From positions 11,918,297-11,982,296 of the forward strand of contig OZ022342.1 in NCBI GenBank assembly GCA_963989245.1: a stretch of 64,000 bases of DNA, read 5' to 3'. This document shows positions 23,296-35,734 of this stretch, in pieces. Made by a program: the position numbers and the translations under genes. The stretch's first letter is position 1, and each line of letters begins with the position of its first letter. The notes below the pieces were generated by a model. It worked only from the letters and a program-made list of their open reading frames with translations, did not search any database and was not told where the DNA came from. This DNA is from Nansenia antarctica. Its lineage: Eukaryota > Chordata > Actinopteri > Argentiniformes > Microstomatidae.

Positions 23296-25030
23296 AAAAG
23301 AATCATATTATGAAAGTTGTGTTGAAGAGCCCACTATAACAAACAACAGTTTCAGGATCACTAAATATTTATAATTTGTGACAGGGTCTGGTTAAAAAGT
23401 CGTCAGGTAGGGCATGGCATTTTTCAGTTATGGAAATAGTTGAAGATATATATATTTGAATGTTGGTACACATCAAGAAATGCACTCTGAATCAAAACAC
23501 ACACAAAACAGCTGCTAGTAGGCTAGCGCTAAATATACATGGCCTGTAAACAAACATACGTTTTAGGATGTGTTCAAAAGCAAGGACTGTGTGAGCATCT
23601 AATTATGTGTAGCTATGTGTTTTTAGTACAATATTATACATCACCGACCACATTTGCAGTGCACAATTCAACATTAAGGACCACAGTCTCCATTTCATAC
23701 AACAGGCACTCATCACAATATAATCCAATGTAATGTTTGTATGCTGATGAGGACAATCAACGCTCCGTCATCTAAAGGGGATATAAGAGGAAAAGGGGCA
23801 GAGGAAGTCCACAGTGGCTAAACCTCCCTCTCCATAGCTTGTAATGTGGCAATTTGTGCAGGGGCCAGAGAACTGTGGCTGGCTTTGAGTCATTCTTCTC
23901 ATTTAACTCCAAGCCACACTGAGGAAATTGAAGTCAGAGGACCAGAGCACCTTATACCACAAAAACATGATGTCCTCAGGACGGACGTGTCAAGTTGAAA
24001 GTGGGGAATTAACAATTAGCAAGACAGCAGTCTGAAAAGACATGAACTACTATTGAGGGTGATAGTAAAAGATACAATAATAGCAGCAAGCAGCCATGCC
24101 CAGGGGCTAAGCCCTGGTAAAATATTGCATAACATAGTTTACAATGCACCAATAGAACACTTGGAAATTATAATGATTATGTGTTGAGTGACCGATATAG
24201 AGTTCTGTCATCGGTTTCTGACCCCATTGCATTTCAACGTCAAAGAAATGCTCATGATGCATTCTATTGTGTTAGCAATGGCGTAGCAGACTTTAAACTT
24301 CTTCTAAATAACCGCTTGGCAGATCTGCATGAAATTTGGCATACATGATCTATGTGCAAAGGTCATTCCATATGTGTAAATATGTGTAAAATGTGTAATA
24401 AAAATCAGCCAAAACAACATTGTATGCTATAATGCAAAAACTCACCCGTCACTCAAATGTCACCCTGTGGTCAAACACAACCATGCAGTTGTGGTTAGTT
24501 CAATCCATACCCTTGAATACACAGTATGTGACACATTTCATGACTCTAAGTCAGACAGGTCAATAAATAAAAATGTGCTTTTTATAGCAGCACCATTTAA
24601 CAGATCCACATGTGACTGTATATGTTAGGTCCTGATGGTGTTGGACGTTCACTAAGTAATGTAGTGATACCCAGCATGTCTGATTTATTATCATGTAAGT
24701 AGGAGGAGAAAGTTTCATTGTTCAGGGTGGCCATGTTGTTTGAGCTGCTTGCCTGAATGATAGACATGTGATAGAGCTTTGTCCATAGATGCTGTACATG
24801 AATTGTCATGTTGATCGGCCCAGCGGTTACAGAGGGGATGTAATGTCAATATTTTTCCAGAAATTATGAATGGCGCAAAACCCATCATGACAGAAGTTGT
24901 GTCCTTGAGGCAAATGTGTTCCTTATTTAGGCTATTTAAATGCAACTGACCCTCTCAAGGTAGGCTAGAAGCCCGATACCACTAACAAGTGAAACTTTAG
25001 TCTTCAATTTGCTATTTCAAATAATAATAT
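23296..25030. other. Unique DNA, nothing recognised
   Basis: No coding or repeat signature. TATGTGTAAATATGTGTAAAATG is a local short repeat near 24370. Confidence 0.45.
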
Positions 25031-25152
25031 ATGCCATTTAGCTTACACATTTATCCAAAGCGACTTACATTGCAGTTAGTGCATAAATTTTTCAGTATAC
25101 TGTATAGTCCCAGCCGGAATTAAATCTACAACCTAAGTAGTGTTGGCACCAT
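25031..25152 (-). repeat. SINE fragment (TTTAGCAGACG-tail type)
   Basis: The plus strand has GCCATTTAGCTTACACATTT and ATCCAAAGCGACTTACATTG, the inverse of the SINE 3' tail seen at 17036-17066, with a degenerate B box (GGTTGTAGATTTAATTCC on minus) at about 25118-25135. Confidence 0.6.
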
Positions 25153-25807
25153 GTTTTCTCAATTAATGTCAGTGTTACTTATACAAATGACTGAGTTCAA
25201 CGTTACATTACCTGATTACTGTTGAATTAACAATCATCCATAAAATACTAATAGCATAAAAATTAAAAATTATATTTCGAACGCTACCAATAGTGCTGGT
25301 GGACTTAATGCAGTCTCCCCTGTGTGCAGGGAATACTGATATTTTTGTGTGTTAAATATCAGATGAGAATATGATATTCATGAGACACGGCCGTTAAATG
25401 GGAGTTTCTTCGCCCCAAGCATGCAGTTGGCACAATGGCAGGTACTGGCTTGATATTGGAATCCAAGCTAGAGACATTTGCACATTTGGCATGTAAATAA
25501 CAGATCTACATGTGTAAGGTGGTACGCAAAAAAGAATAACCCCAAAACTAAGACTTTTTAATCAATGACAACTCAGAAGTCAGCTATCGGTCTCAACTGA
25601 ACATTCACTCAGTCTTGCCTCTATCTCAGAGCTCTCATGGTTCAGTCAACTCAATATCCTACTATTCAATAATGTGTCATGGTCAGTGAAATATCCTACA
25701 ATTTAACTAACTATATATGCATTTACTATATATATTATAACAAATTATATCAATGTCGCTGCAGCATAGGTTTTGTGGGATTAAGATAAAGTGAGAAGGA
25801 AGTAGAT
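25153..25807. other. Unique DNA, nothing recognised
   Basis: AT-rich; TATATATTATA-rich sequence lies at 25715-25745. Confidence 0.45.
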
Positions 25808-26124
25808 TGTCACGCCCTCCACTTCCACCTAGCCTGTGCCAGTATCTCCCACTCTCCTGTCTGTCTCTGTCGGTATGTGTGTGGCCATGGCTCTGGCTCC
25901 TGCAATCACTCATCATCATCTTCACCTGCCCAGTCGTCCCACCTGCAGTTCATCACCTCATCTATTCCTAGTATTTAAACCCCGACTTCCCTTCCACTCA
26001 TCGCCAGATCGTTGTTTGTCATTTCAAGTTAGTCTAGTTCTTGGCTGCTTAGCCGCACTTAGTTTCTTGTCTATTTTCTGTGTCTATTCATGTATTTTGC
26101 CTTACCACATTCTCTCTATGCTAC

Positions 26125-26822
26125 AGGCCTTGAGATCGTTGAGTCCTATAAGTACCTGGGAACAATGTTTGACTGTAAACTGAGGTTCAACATGAACACT
26201 GTCATAAACATGTCAGCAGAGAATGTATTTGTTGGGGAAGCTGAACTCTTTTAATGTAAGTGAGGCCGTCCTGAGTACTTTTTACTGTTCTTTTATTGAA
26301 AGTCTTCTTACCTTTTCCTTTATCTGTTGGTTCAGTGGTTTATCCATAAAGGACAAGAACAGCCTACAGAACATAGTTAAAGTGTGGTCCAAAATAACGG
26401 GAGTCAAACACAGAGACCTGCGAGGACCAGGTGGTTACGAAGGCAAAGAGCATTATTACAGCCAACCCCTCCATGCTCTGGCTCGTCACCTTTCGCTGTT
26501 GCCTTCTGGCCGCCGTTTTAATGTTCCTCGGAGCAAGACTAATCGTCACTCCGAATCCCTTCAGCTATCGGATGGTGATCCCTTCAAGTAGACGCACCAT
26601 GCGCTGTTCTTAGTCGAGTAGTTCTTTTATTTTTCTGATTTCTTTTATTTATTTATTTTCTACACATCTAAAAGGTGCCCTTTAATGACGTTGTTGTCTG
26701 TTTACTAAACTGTGCTTGACATGCCATTGTACTGTTGTATGTTGTTTGTGTCTGAATGAGGAGTAAGCTACAAATGAATTGCCCCCAGTGGGATCAATAA
26801 AGTTGTCTGAATCTGAATCTGA
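26125..26822 (+). mobile_element. Rex1/CR1-type LINE, 3' end
   Basis: The plus strand opens with EIVESYKYLGTMFDCKLRF (26134-26190), a typical late reverse-transcriptase segment. After a frame change it continues with LSTFYCSFIESLLTFSFICW, KDKNSLQNIVKVWSKITGV and a decayed C-terminus (about 26235-26590). The 3' UTR ends GGGATCAATAAAGTTGTCTG followed by AATCTGAATCTGA, the short 3' repeat typical of Rex1/CR1-type elements. Frameshifts and stops make it inactive. Confidence 0.82.
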
Positions 26823-26837
26823 CGGCCAACTTCCTAG

Positions 26838-27040
26838 TTTCTGCCTGCCTGTATATCTGCCTGTATATCTGCCTGCCAGCCTGCCTGCCTGTTTGCCTAC
26901 CCTGTTCTGCTTACCTGTCCTGTCTACCTGTCTACTCGCCCTGCTCGCTCTGCCCTACCTGACATGTCTGCATGTCCACCTGTCCTACCTGCCTGTCTGT
27001 CCTGCTACTCTACCCCACTTGCCAATCCTTCCTGCTGGTC
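26838..27040. repeat. Degenerate (CCTG)n / CTGT pyrimidine-rich simple repeat
   Basis: Repeated CTGCCTGCCTGT and CTGTCTAC words. The 141-codon frame here (26779-27204) is a low-complexity artefact. Confidence 0.85.
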
Positions 27041-27135
27041 TGTTCCCTGCAATTTCCTCATTAAAAACAGATTGTTTTATATATGTGTCCAGACTCTGTG
27101 TTCTACGCTTGGGTTCCTTAGCTCTAACCATAACA

Positions 27136-28332
27136 TTGATCCAATATTTTATGCAGTATTCTCAAGACAATTCATTATTAAATGCAAAAAAACCTACGTT
27201 GTAAGTTTTAGGATATTTAGGTTTCAAAAGGAATTTGATGAGCACCGTGAATCTAAGTCTGACCTATGACCCTGGCAGGGTTTTCCAGCACATTCAGTTT
27301 TGACTCCTGCTGCAGTAGCTTTGTTGGGCAAACAACATAGGCTACACTCAGCGATGAAACATCCTAATGCTTACTCTTCAGAGAGGTGATACAATTCACA
27401 TTCCAAACATTTTAATCTTGCAGACACTATAGAGTATCAACCCAACATGTGTGGAGTGTGGAGAAAGAGGTAGTAAATCATTTTAGTTTGATGAATGCCA
27501 TGTCTACGCCACTGGATGCCTAGATTATGTGATAGATTATGTACTGCGCTCATCATTCGATGGCTATGAATCTCCATTGCTGGAGAGATATGTTTAGGAA
27601 TAGGCTATAACAAATGCTACATTTTGGAACAGATGTTTCTGAAAATTGACCTGTCTTAAGTCTATCACCACTCGAGTCAATGTGCCAAATCTAATAGAAA
27701 TATAGAAATAGTCAGTAACGGCAGAGAAATTATGTTAGAAAAAAGCCTTTTTCAATGTCCAAGCAGCTCATAAGACAACTCAGACTGTGTTTTTGAATAA
27801 AGAACCTTTAAATTGGGAATACATGGTTTAGAGTCAAATATGTGTAGGAAGTCTAAAGCAAACATAACTTTTTTTCTTCCTTTATGCCCTCTTGAACTTG
27901 GCCATGTGCCCAAAATGGCTTGTAATTCTTGATCTCTAAAGCTTTACCAGGAATTACCAAAAGGCTAAAACTGCAGACTCAATAACCTGGAGATTATCAA
28001 GCCCTCTGATGATGATGTCAGCTGCAGCAATGTAGGGGGCTTGGCCGCTCACTGAGTAGAAGTCATTTCACAGCACAAACACTTTTCAAATCCACTCTTA
28101 TCCCACTGTATGATTCAGATCATGGGAAATTCAACGGTGTGGTTGAGGGAATGTTCTCAAATGATATGAACAACAAGGTCACCGAAATAGATATTGTGAT
28201 TATAAGTATTCAGATGTCCCTTGAGTCACATGCATTTCCTATATGAAACAGCCCTTGGTAACAAATTAATTGCAATTCTTTTGAAGAGTTTGTGATCTCT
28301 TGCTTGAAGAATATTAGCGTCTGAGGAGCTAC
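27136..28332. other. Unique DNA, nothing recognised
   Basis: TCTGATGATGATGTCAGCTG lies near 28003. No gene or repeat family is recognised. Confidence 0.45.
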
Positions 28333-28410
28333 ACTGTAGCATGGTCTGGTGAAAATGTGTGAAAAGGTCTGCATGTTGGCAATTCTTGTGTCGCGCAAAT
28401 GATTAAAAAG
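28333..28410. repeat. Dispersed repeat copy
   Basis: The segment GGTCTGGTGAAAATGTGTGA and AAAGGTCTGCATGTTGGCAA matches 23232-23275, in direct orientation about 5 kb apart. Confidence 0.5.
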
Positions 28411-29054
28411 CTTATTTTTAAAACAAAATGTGTTTTAAATGTGTTGCATATGCCGTTATTAAGTTATATATAATATATAAATACTATATACTATTTATAT
28501 AACTATTATTGTGTTGCATAATGTGGCTCTACCTTCGTGAAGAATGTGGTGACAGATGGCACACCAACGGGGGCAATCAGACAGGTTTTATGGTTTTTTA
28601 TGTCTGTTGATGTTTGTTCTTCCCCTGCTACCAATTGAAAAAGAGGAATTACAAAGGGTGCGGTGAACCATTCTATCGTCTTGACCTGGACATATAAATA
28701 AATGAACATTTTCTCATCATGTTGCCATTAAAATGGCATTTCCGTTTCTTGGAAAGAGCCATTGTACCTCCTCGGTATGCTCTTCTTCACTCTCCTTGTG
28801 TCACTCGTCTTACTCCTTTTCTTTCTTTCTTTCTTTCTTCCTTTCCACCTCACACTCTCCTTGATTCACTCTTTTTACTGCCTTATTTGTTCTTTCTCAC
28901 TCTCTTTTCCTCCCTCTCCAATCTTTAATAATAAATAGTACACTATTAGATAAACTATGTTGGTTAACAGATTCCCATTGCTTGCCTCATTTTTGTATTT
29001 TATCTCAAAATCATTGTTTGGAATTGTAATCTACAAATTAATATTATCATCATT
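28411..29054. other. No gene; TA-rich and CTTT repeat
   Basis: TATATAATATATAAATACTA-type sequence lies at 28466-28500 and (CTTT)n at 28817-28841. No coding evidence. Confidence 0.5.
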
Positions 29055-29138
29055 AATTACATTACATTTACATTTTTGGTATTTAGCAGACGCCTTATTC
29101 CAAAGCGACTTACAATCAATACATTTGACTAAATAAGG
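29055..29138 (-). repeat. SINE tail fragment
   Basis: TTACATTTACATTTTTGGTA, TTTAGCAGACGCCTTATTCC and AAAGCGACTTACAATC match the tail of the SINE at 16990-17223. The head is missing. Confidence 0.6.
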
Positions 29139-30539
29139 GGTAATGGTTGAAATCTTCCCCTATGAAATGGGACAGCCCTTCAAGACCCTGATACGTACCA
29201 TCAAACCATGGACGCTCGCGATTTGTTCACAACTTATGAGTTTCAGGCTATCAATTGATCAAACAAGTCATAAAATAAACTTCGCTGTTGGACTTTAGTT
29301 ACATTTTGGGCGTCATATGTGACACGAGCCAGTGTTTTTTTTTCATTATTTTTTTTATTTTTTTGTGTAGCCCTACCACTTCGTCCTCTATCCCAACAAG
29401 AATCAGGACACCCTACCCATACATGTGAACGCGCCAAACGGAGGGGTAGGGCTAAGTGGTAGGGGTAAGGTGTGTGCGATAGTGAACAGACCCCTCAAAA
29501 TAAGAACAATGCGATTGAGATCTCACTTTAGGATTTCACTTTGCGACCTGTTTTTAACACACAGTTAAAAATGGGGACATTTCTGGGGACAGCTCCAGCC
29601 AGGGACAGGCCACCAAAAATGGGGATGTCTTGTCAACCTAATATGAGCGTGCTTATGACTACATGAGCTTTTGCATCCTAACTATCATTTCAATAAACTG
29701 TACAATCAAATCGATTTAAATGCAATTAACTAACCCACAGGCAGAGGTAGATGTACATGTATGTACTTTCGTAAATGCAGGGCTATCAATCAATCATGCA
29801 TGACCACTGTCTGTGGTGCTTGTATTACAGTGTTAAATCAGTGGCTGAAACATTGGAAACATGAATTGAGGGATGATGGTTTTATCACCATGAGCCATGC
29901 CATTCCTCATTATCTTCACTATAGGCATTAAGGTCATATCCATATTTGATGGCACTTAAAAGAGGACTGACAACTCCATGTAGGTGTACAGGGCACTTAG
30001 TGAAAATGAATGTACATTGATGGAGTTGTGATAGTATAATTAGCTTATTAGTTGACTCATTTAAGAAAAACAGATTCAATTGACTGAAAGGAGAACATAT
30101 TTCGGTAACAGAATGATTAAGAACACATCTTGGCTGTTGGCAGCCACTTGAGATCGTGTCTGGATTCATTGGGTAAAGCTGTGCTTTCCTGGACTTCAAT
30201 TTGAAAAATCAATTTCATACCTTTCCACAATAATAGTCTCTTGACTTTCTCCATTACTCTGACATAAACCTTCTGTCTCAAAACCTCCACTCCATACAGT
30301 ATGCGTCAGGTAAAAAAAAACAGCTAAAGAGGCTGAAACGTTCAGCTTCACATTCCAACTAAAATGTGCAACAACCTGGACAGGAGGACAATTGACGCAT
30401 TTTCCACGATATAAAGTATGTGTTCATATAATGTAAGCAAAGACACTGCATAAACATTGCTGTGGCAGGATTGATTGTATTCCAGTCCTAGCTCCCAATT
30501 CTCCACCATTTTGTGATCAGACGGTGCGCCCTGATATGC
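29139..30539. other. Unique DNA, nothing recognised
   Basis: GGGGACA-rich words (ATGGGGACATTTCTGGGGAC) at 29570-29625 suggest an old repeat edge. The minus frame 29885-30199 has no family signature. Confidence 0.4.
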
Positions 30540-30740
30540 AAACAGCTGAGGCAGAATAGAAGTGACCAGAAATAGTTATTGTTCCCCCCCACCTGCCTTT
30601 TAATCTCCTTTCAAGGAGGGTTCATTAGAGAGGAGAAGAGCAAACTGCATCCTGATAAAACCTGATCTGTGAGCCGGGGACACTTCACAAATCCAATCTC
30701 CATTCACTTTGACTATAACTACGAATGAGTGTCATTCCAA
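30540..30740. other. Candidate conserved non-coding element
   Basis: Repeat-free block with a steady composition. Texture-based call only. Confidence 0.2.
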
Positions 30741-31189
30741 TTTTCTGTCAAATTAAATCCAAAGAGCATCTTTCTATATACTTTTTTCCCCAATGTGTTT
30801 CAAGTTGATAGTCACTTCTAGATTTTCATCGCTGGAGCAGACGCTTATCATTAAGTTAATATGTAATGTGTAGTAGGCAGTCCTATATAGTGTGCATTGT
30901 ACAATCTGTCAGGCATGCTGACGATCATACATGACAGACAGCAAGGTATTATTAAGACAGCCATTAGCATTAAAGTAACCCTTAATTTATAGATATCATT
31001 TTTAAAGCATAATGTCTTTATTAAAGAGAAATTCAACTCTAAAATCATATAATATCGAACTATTTCCTTTTTTCCCATTCCATCCATCAAGGTCATTGAG
31101 GTCCAGGTTTAACTTTTTTTTCTTCTCTTTTTTGAACATGTTTCCCCTTGAAATGCTTAGATGTGGGGAAATTGCTCAGTTGTCATTAG

Positions 31190-31745
31190 GAGGGACATGG
31201 TGAGGAGCGGGGTCCGGGCCCAAGATTGGGGAGTGGTGTGAGTGTATCAGGGGGAGCAGATTGTATGGTCTGAGTAGCTATTAAAACTGACAGGATGGAG
31301 GCCTTGGAGTTGGTGAGCTGCCTGATTACACCTCTCCTCTCCGGTCTCCCTATTGACTGTGGTTAGGATGTAGCTTTCCATTTCCTGCAGAAATAAATTA
31401 AAAGTCAGAAGTAATTTGCCTGATGGGGGGATGCAGGTGGACTTTTTATTTTTTTTTAACTTTCTGAATAAAATTTTCCCCAGCCTGGAAATCAATTGAA
31501 CCCCCCCCCCCCCAACCCACCCCCCACCTTTGATGAGAGAGGGCTTATTTTCTGTCGGTGACAGTTTTGTGGCAGGGGGGGGGAAAAGGAGGGATTTGAT
31601 TAAAGTGCAGATAGTGAGAGATTGAGGTCTTGTTCTTGCCATAGCAGAGATCAAGGCATCTAATCGTGTCTCCCTGCGATGCTGGGGTGAACACCATTCT
31701 GTTCACACACAGAAGCTCGGCTGTGTTTTCGGTGCTGATATCAAA
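31190..31745. other. Candidate conserved non-coding block with poly-C tract
   Basis: High-complexity sequence, broken by T-rich and C-rich runs (13 Cs at 31501-31513 and a G9 run at 31576-31584). Blocks such as TGATTAAAGTGCAGATAGTG and CACCTTTGATGAGAGAGG read like regulatory DNA. Overlapping minus-strand frames (31247-31654, 31545-31784) encode proline-rich or unrecognisable peptides. Confidence 0.28.
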
Positions 31746-31790
31746 AGGCCAGTGTGGGGAAGAACATATGAGAGAAAAATACATACATAC

Positions 31791-32200
31791 ATCACATTTA
31801 CATTTTTACATTTTAGACATTTAGCAGACACCTTTATCCGAAGCGACTTACAACAAGTACATTTGTCTAAGGAAGTGATTCATCTATACATCAGTCATGA
31901 TAAGAAAAACACATCTACACTGGCACCAGGGGCCATTGGCAGTTACAATGCTAGAAGAAGGTAGAATTACTTTATTTATTTATTTGTTATTGTAGAGAAC
32001 CTGGGGGGGGAAGAGGTCTTTAGGAAGGTCAAGATGTAGCATGAAGAGATGGTTCTTCAGTCTACAGCGGAAGATAGGTAGTGACATACAGTTATTCCTC
32101 TCATATGTTCTCCAGTCACTGGACGGTAGTCTTCTTTCCCATCCCATTTTAACTATGTTCTGACAGGCGTAGAAAAGCACTCGCTGGAACCTGCAGTTCC
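31791..32200 (-). repeat. SINE-related repeat
   Basis: The left end carries the SINE tail inverse (TTTAGCAGACACCTTTATCC, GAAGCGACTTACAACAAGTA). The segment to about 32200 (AGATGTAGCATGAAGAGATG, GAACCTGCAG) continues in the way seen in longer fish repeats with this tail, but the right boundary is not defined. Confidence 0.45.
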
Positions 32201-32667
32201 GTATTCCCTTTCAATATTGACTGTTTGTTATTGTGGCAATGGGTATAAGGTCTAACTTAGCAACATACTGTATGTTCTAAGAGAGGTTCAGACTGATATG
32301 TTTTGGTATCAAAACTATCAGACATAGATTGTAAATTGTACATTTTCAAAACTCTACATGACAGTCATTGTTGTGTTTGGGTAGAGTGTTGCCCCCAAAT
32401 CCTAACATTTATTTAACAAGAACACATCAGCATAAATTCAAACTAATTATGTTTTAGCTCTGAAGATGGAAAATTGTAATTAAAATACGATTAGACTGGG
32501 AATTAACATGTCAACTTTATCATATGTTTCTTTAAAATAATGAAGACCCTCTGTGAGTTAAAATTGGAATTAAATTGCAGCATACTGTAACTACTCAATA
32601 GATGAAACTAAACGTCTTCCCTTTGAGGTTGTCCTTGTGCCACTTTGCATTTGACATCCCCTTTGCG
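32201..32667. other. No gene recognised
   Basis: AT-rich unique DNA. Confidence 0.45.
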
Positions 32668-32698
32668 CGTGTGTGTATGTACTGTGTGTGTGTGTGTG

Positions 32699-32742
<44 letters not shown>
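32668..32742. repeat. (GT)n microsatellite
   Basis: About 35 GT units with rare interruptions (ATGTAC, GC). Open frames across it on both strands are artefacts. Confidence 0.97.
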
Positions 32743-32743
<1 letters not shown>

Positions 32744-33449
32744 GTCTATGGTTGTCCTCAAAAGAACTGTCCTGTTGCTTGTTGCTCATGCTTGTGTTGT
32801 TGTTGACTGCAAGGTGAACCTCTTGAACATCAAACAGCCTTTCATGTTTCTTTTATTTTAAATGGCAGCGTTTGTGTAACACTAGGAATCTGAAGCCTTC
32901 ACCCCCACCAGTGGCATGCTCGTGGGTGACAGTTTGCCATCACCGCCATGCAGCCACATCTTGCGTAGGGGGGCGATTGCAGCCCTGCTGGCATAGGCGG
33001 GGGAGTGGACGGACAAGTGGGGGCCCCTCTGCTCTGTGTGCGAGTGGCACAAATGAAATTCACATCAGGTGCGCGTGATCAAAAAGCAGATGACTCAGTG
33101 TCAACTGTGTTTAGACGCTTCAGTTTACAACTTCAAATACAAACCCCAGATCCCACTCAAGCTAGCCCATCTGGGAGAGAGGTGCCTCTCTTGAAGTGCT
33201 TCCCAGTCCCGGTGACTTCATAAATAGACAAGGGGAAGGGTGTCCTCAGAAGTGGAGGACATGTTGAGGCACTTTCACCTTCGTCAATTTTAGATGTTGT
33301 TTATCTCCAAACTTTTAAAAAGAGTGTACAATCCTAAACACATTTCCCATTTTACAGATGTCCCAGCTACAGCAAAATGTCATGTCAAAATGTCTAACAG
33401 CAATTCTAAGTTAATTCTAGTCGTATATTATAGAGTATTTTGCAATAAA
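32743..33449. other. No gene recognised
   Basis: 33005-33223 (plus) is open and moderately GC-rich but shows no domain. Confidence 0.4.
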
Positions 33450-33566
33450 ACAGGGAGAGGGAGAGAGAGAGAGAAAGACAGAGAGAAAGAGAGCAGAAAG
33501 AGAGAGAAACTAACAACAAAAGAAAGGGAGAAAGATATTGGGAGAAAAAGAGAAAGGGAAGAGAGA
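33450..33566. repeat. Purine-rich GA/GAAA tract
   Basis: About 115 bp of almost pure A and G on the plus strand. The peptide of R, E and K across it is low-complexity. Confidence 0.9.
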
Positions 33567-34135
33567 GCTATTGTTTGACAGGGAGAGTGTATCTCTCATT
33601 GTAGCCTGTCAGCCTATGCAGTCAAAGTGCCCATAAACAAAAGCAGTGTTCTGCCTTAACAAGCTCAACAGGGCCTTCATTGGAGATGTGACATAGAGAA
33701 CGCCTACTCTCCCCAGTGACAGGGACTGTCTGCCACCAATCAGTCTTGTCCAAATAATAGGCAATGCTTCAAGCGAGGGCACAATTGTGATGAATCAAAG
33801 TAGGAAATGCAACAAGCATGATGACATATGCTGTTTTAGATTGTAAGTCACTTGATTTTATGTCTTAAAAAAATGCAAGCTAGATAATGATCTTATGGAT
33901 GTAAAAAGAATGTTATTCGGTTTCACGCATGCTTTTTCTTACATTGATATGCAATGTATTGCAAGCGGCCAAAACAGTATCATTGCAAAACGTACTTATG
34001 CGACGTCTAGGCAAGAAGAAAAACTGGCGTTTGCAATGACCAGTGTGAAAGTTAAGCAGTATTAGGCATTAACTTTGGGTGGTTAAGGTGAGGGTTAGGC
34101 TTAGAAATAGCTTTGTAGAATTTGCTTTGTAACGG
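33567..34135. other. No gene recognised
   Basis: Unique DNA up to the RTE-type LINE. Confidence 0.45.
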
Positions 34136-35141
34136 TCAGGGTAAGTCTAAGTTATCAGGGGCCTTCCCTGTGTTGCTACCTTGCCATGGTGGGATGGCTT
34201 GTGTGCCTCTGTGACCCTGAAGGCTATACCGGCAGGGGGTCACCTCACCCAGCAGGTTCAACCAAGCCGGGCAGGTTTTCAGGGTAGAGGACGGACGAAA
34301 AGCAACACCTGGCCCTCCAGGTTGGGGGTTGGGCGTGGGGCCAACAACTCCACTCCGTAAAAAGAGAACCGCTACAGAAACTACGACTAATGCAAGCATT
34401 TCCACAGGCCCTGTAGTAGACTTCAGCCAAGTCATTGGCAGTATGACCACTCCTGGAGAAAGCGCTCGATAGGAAGCCAGAAGTGCGACAGAGAGACTAC
34501 TTGGCCCCAAAACAAAGGTCCGCCTAGGTACATGGAGTGTCTGCACCATGTATGAGACGTCCCAACTAGTCGAGGTCACCAGCGAGATGAAAAGGTACAG
34601 GCTGGATATTTTGGAAATCAGTGAATGTCGGTGGACTGGTTGTGGACGCCAAACAACCAGCGAGGGATCGGTTGGCCTCTACTCAGGGCATGAAGACAAG
34701 CACATACACAGCGTGGCTCTCATTGTCTCCAAAGAAAAGGCAAAACATTTTGGTAGAATGGGAACCGGTGAGTGACAGAATTATCAAGGCTCGCTTCAAC
34801 TCCGAACATTGCAAACTGACCATCATACAATGTTATGCACTAGCAAACGAAGCTGAGAGAGAGGACAAGGATGACTGGTAATGAGGAGCTACAAGGAACC
34901 GTCTCCAAGGTCCCTCAACACCATATGTTACTGATCATGGGCGACATGAACGCCAAGGTTAGAGACGAAAATGACTGTGTGTGAGCTGTGACAGAACTAT
35001 AGGGAAACATGGCTGTGGTGTGTGGAACAACTGTGGTCAGCGTCTTGTTGTCTTCTGCCTCAAAAACAACTCTGAAGCTGGTGGTACCATCTTCCCACAT
35101 AAGATCATACACAAGCTCACTTGGAGGTCACCTGATGGACT

Positions 35142-35345
35142 TACAGTGGGGGAAATAAGTATTGAACACATCAATATGTTGTCCAGTTAAATGTATTTCC
35201 AATGAGCCTATTCAAGTTAAATTTGCACCAGACTTTGGTACCAACTCAAACAATCCAGACAAAACTATTCTAAACATTAAAGTCCATGTATAAATAAAGT
35301 TATGTGTAATAAAGTGGAATGAAACAGGAAAAAAGTATGACAATT
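35142..35345 (+). mobile_element. Tc1/mariner 5' terminal fragment inside the RTE LINE
   Basis: Inserted at a TA within the RTE endonuclease end (after SPDGLT): TACAGTGGGGGAAATAAGTA, TTGAACACATC, and about 185 bp on AGGAAAAAAGTATGA, which looks like the inner direct repeat of an IR/DR-type Tc1 terminus. The transposase is absent. The right border is placed only approximately. Confidence 0.8.
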
Positions 35346-35734
35346 GTTGGTACTTGGCAAAAAATAGAGCAAAGAAAACAACTTAAGGTCAAGATGTTGA
35401 ATACCAAGTCACTGAGGCTCCAGAAACAGGTCCAAGAAGCCTGTAAGACCAAGGACAAGTAGGTCAAAAAGAGTGCGAGGAATAACAAAAGGGCCTTTGT
35501 TGAGATTCTGCAAAGCACAAGGGGCAGCAAGCAGAGGCAAAATGAGTGTTGTACATAAAATCACCAAACAGCTCTGTGGCAAAAACACCAGCCAATCGGC
35601 CCCTGTTAAAAGACAAGGATGGTAACAACCTGTTAACAGTGAACAGGCAGCGAGATGGATGCAGCACTTCTGTGAAGTCCTCAACTGCCCTGATCCATAA
35701 CATCTTGCTAACCCCACCTCTGCAGATAACATAA

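Larger units (their letters stand above)
25808..27135 (+). repeat. Unclassified interspersed repeat interrupted by a Rex1-like LINE
   Basis: The left part (25810-26124) starts TGTCACGCCC and contains AACCCCGACTTCCCTTC and TCATCGCCAGATCGTTGTTT. The right part (26823-27135) is pyrimidine-rich (CCTG/CTGT) and ends with AAAAACAGATTG and CTGTGTTCTACGCTTGGGTTC. Both segments resemble ends of a repeat class scattered in fish genomes, but I cannot place it in a named superfamily. No coding capacity is visible. Confidence 0.35.

Noticed and set aside
26779..27204. 141-codon open frame, the longest non-mobile-element frame in its region
   Set aside because: It crosses the LINE end and a CCTG/CTGT simple repeat; composition is low-complexity (L, P, C) and there is no domain.
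33294..33578. Frame with an R/E/K-rich end
   Set aside because: The charged part is a GA-rich simple repeat.
34136..34579. 147-codon minus-strand frame
   Set aside because: Antisense of the RTE LINE leader and endonuclease start.
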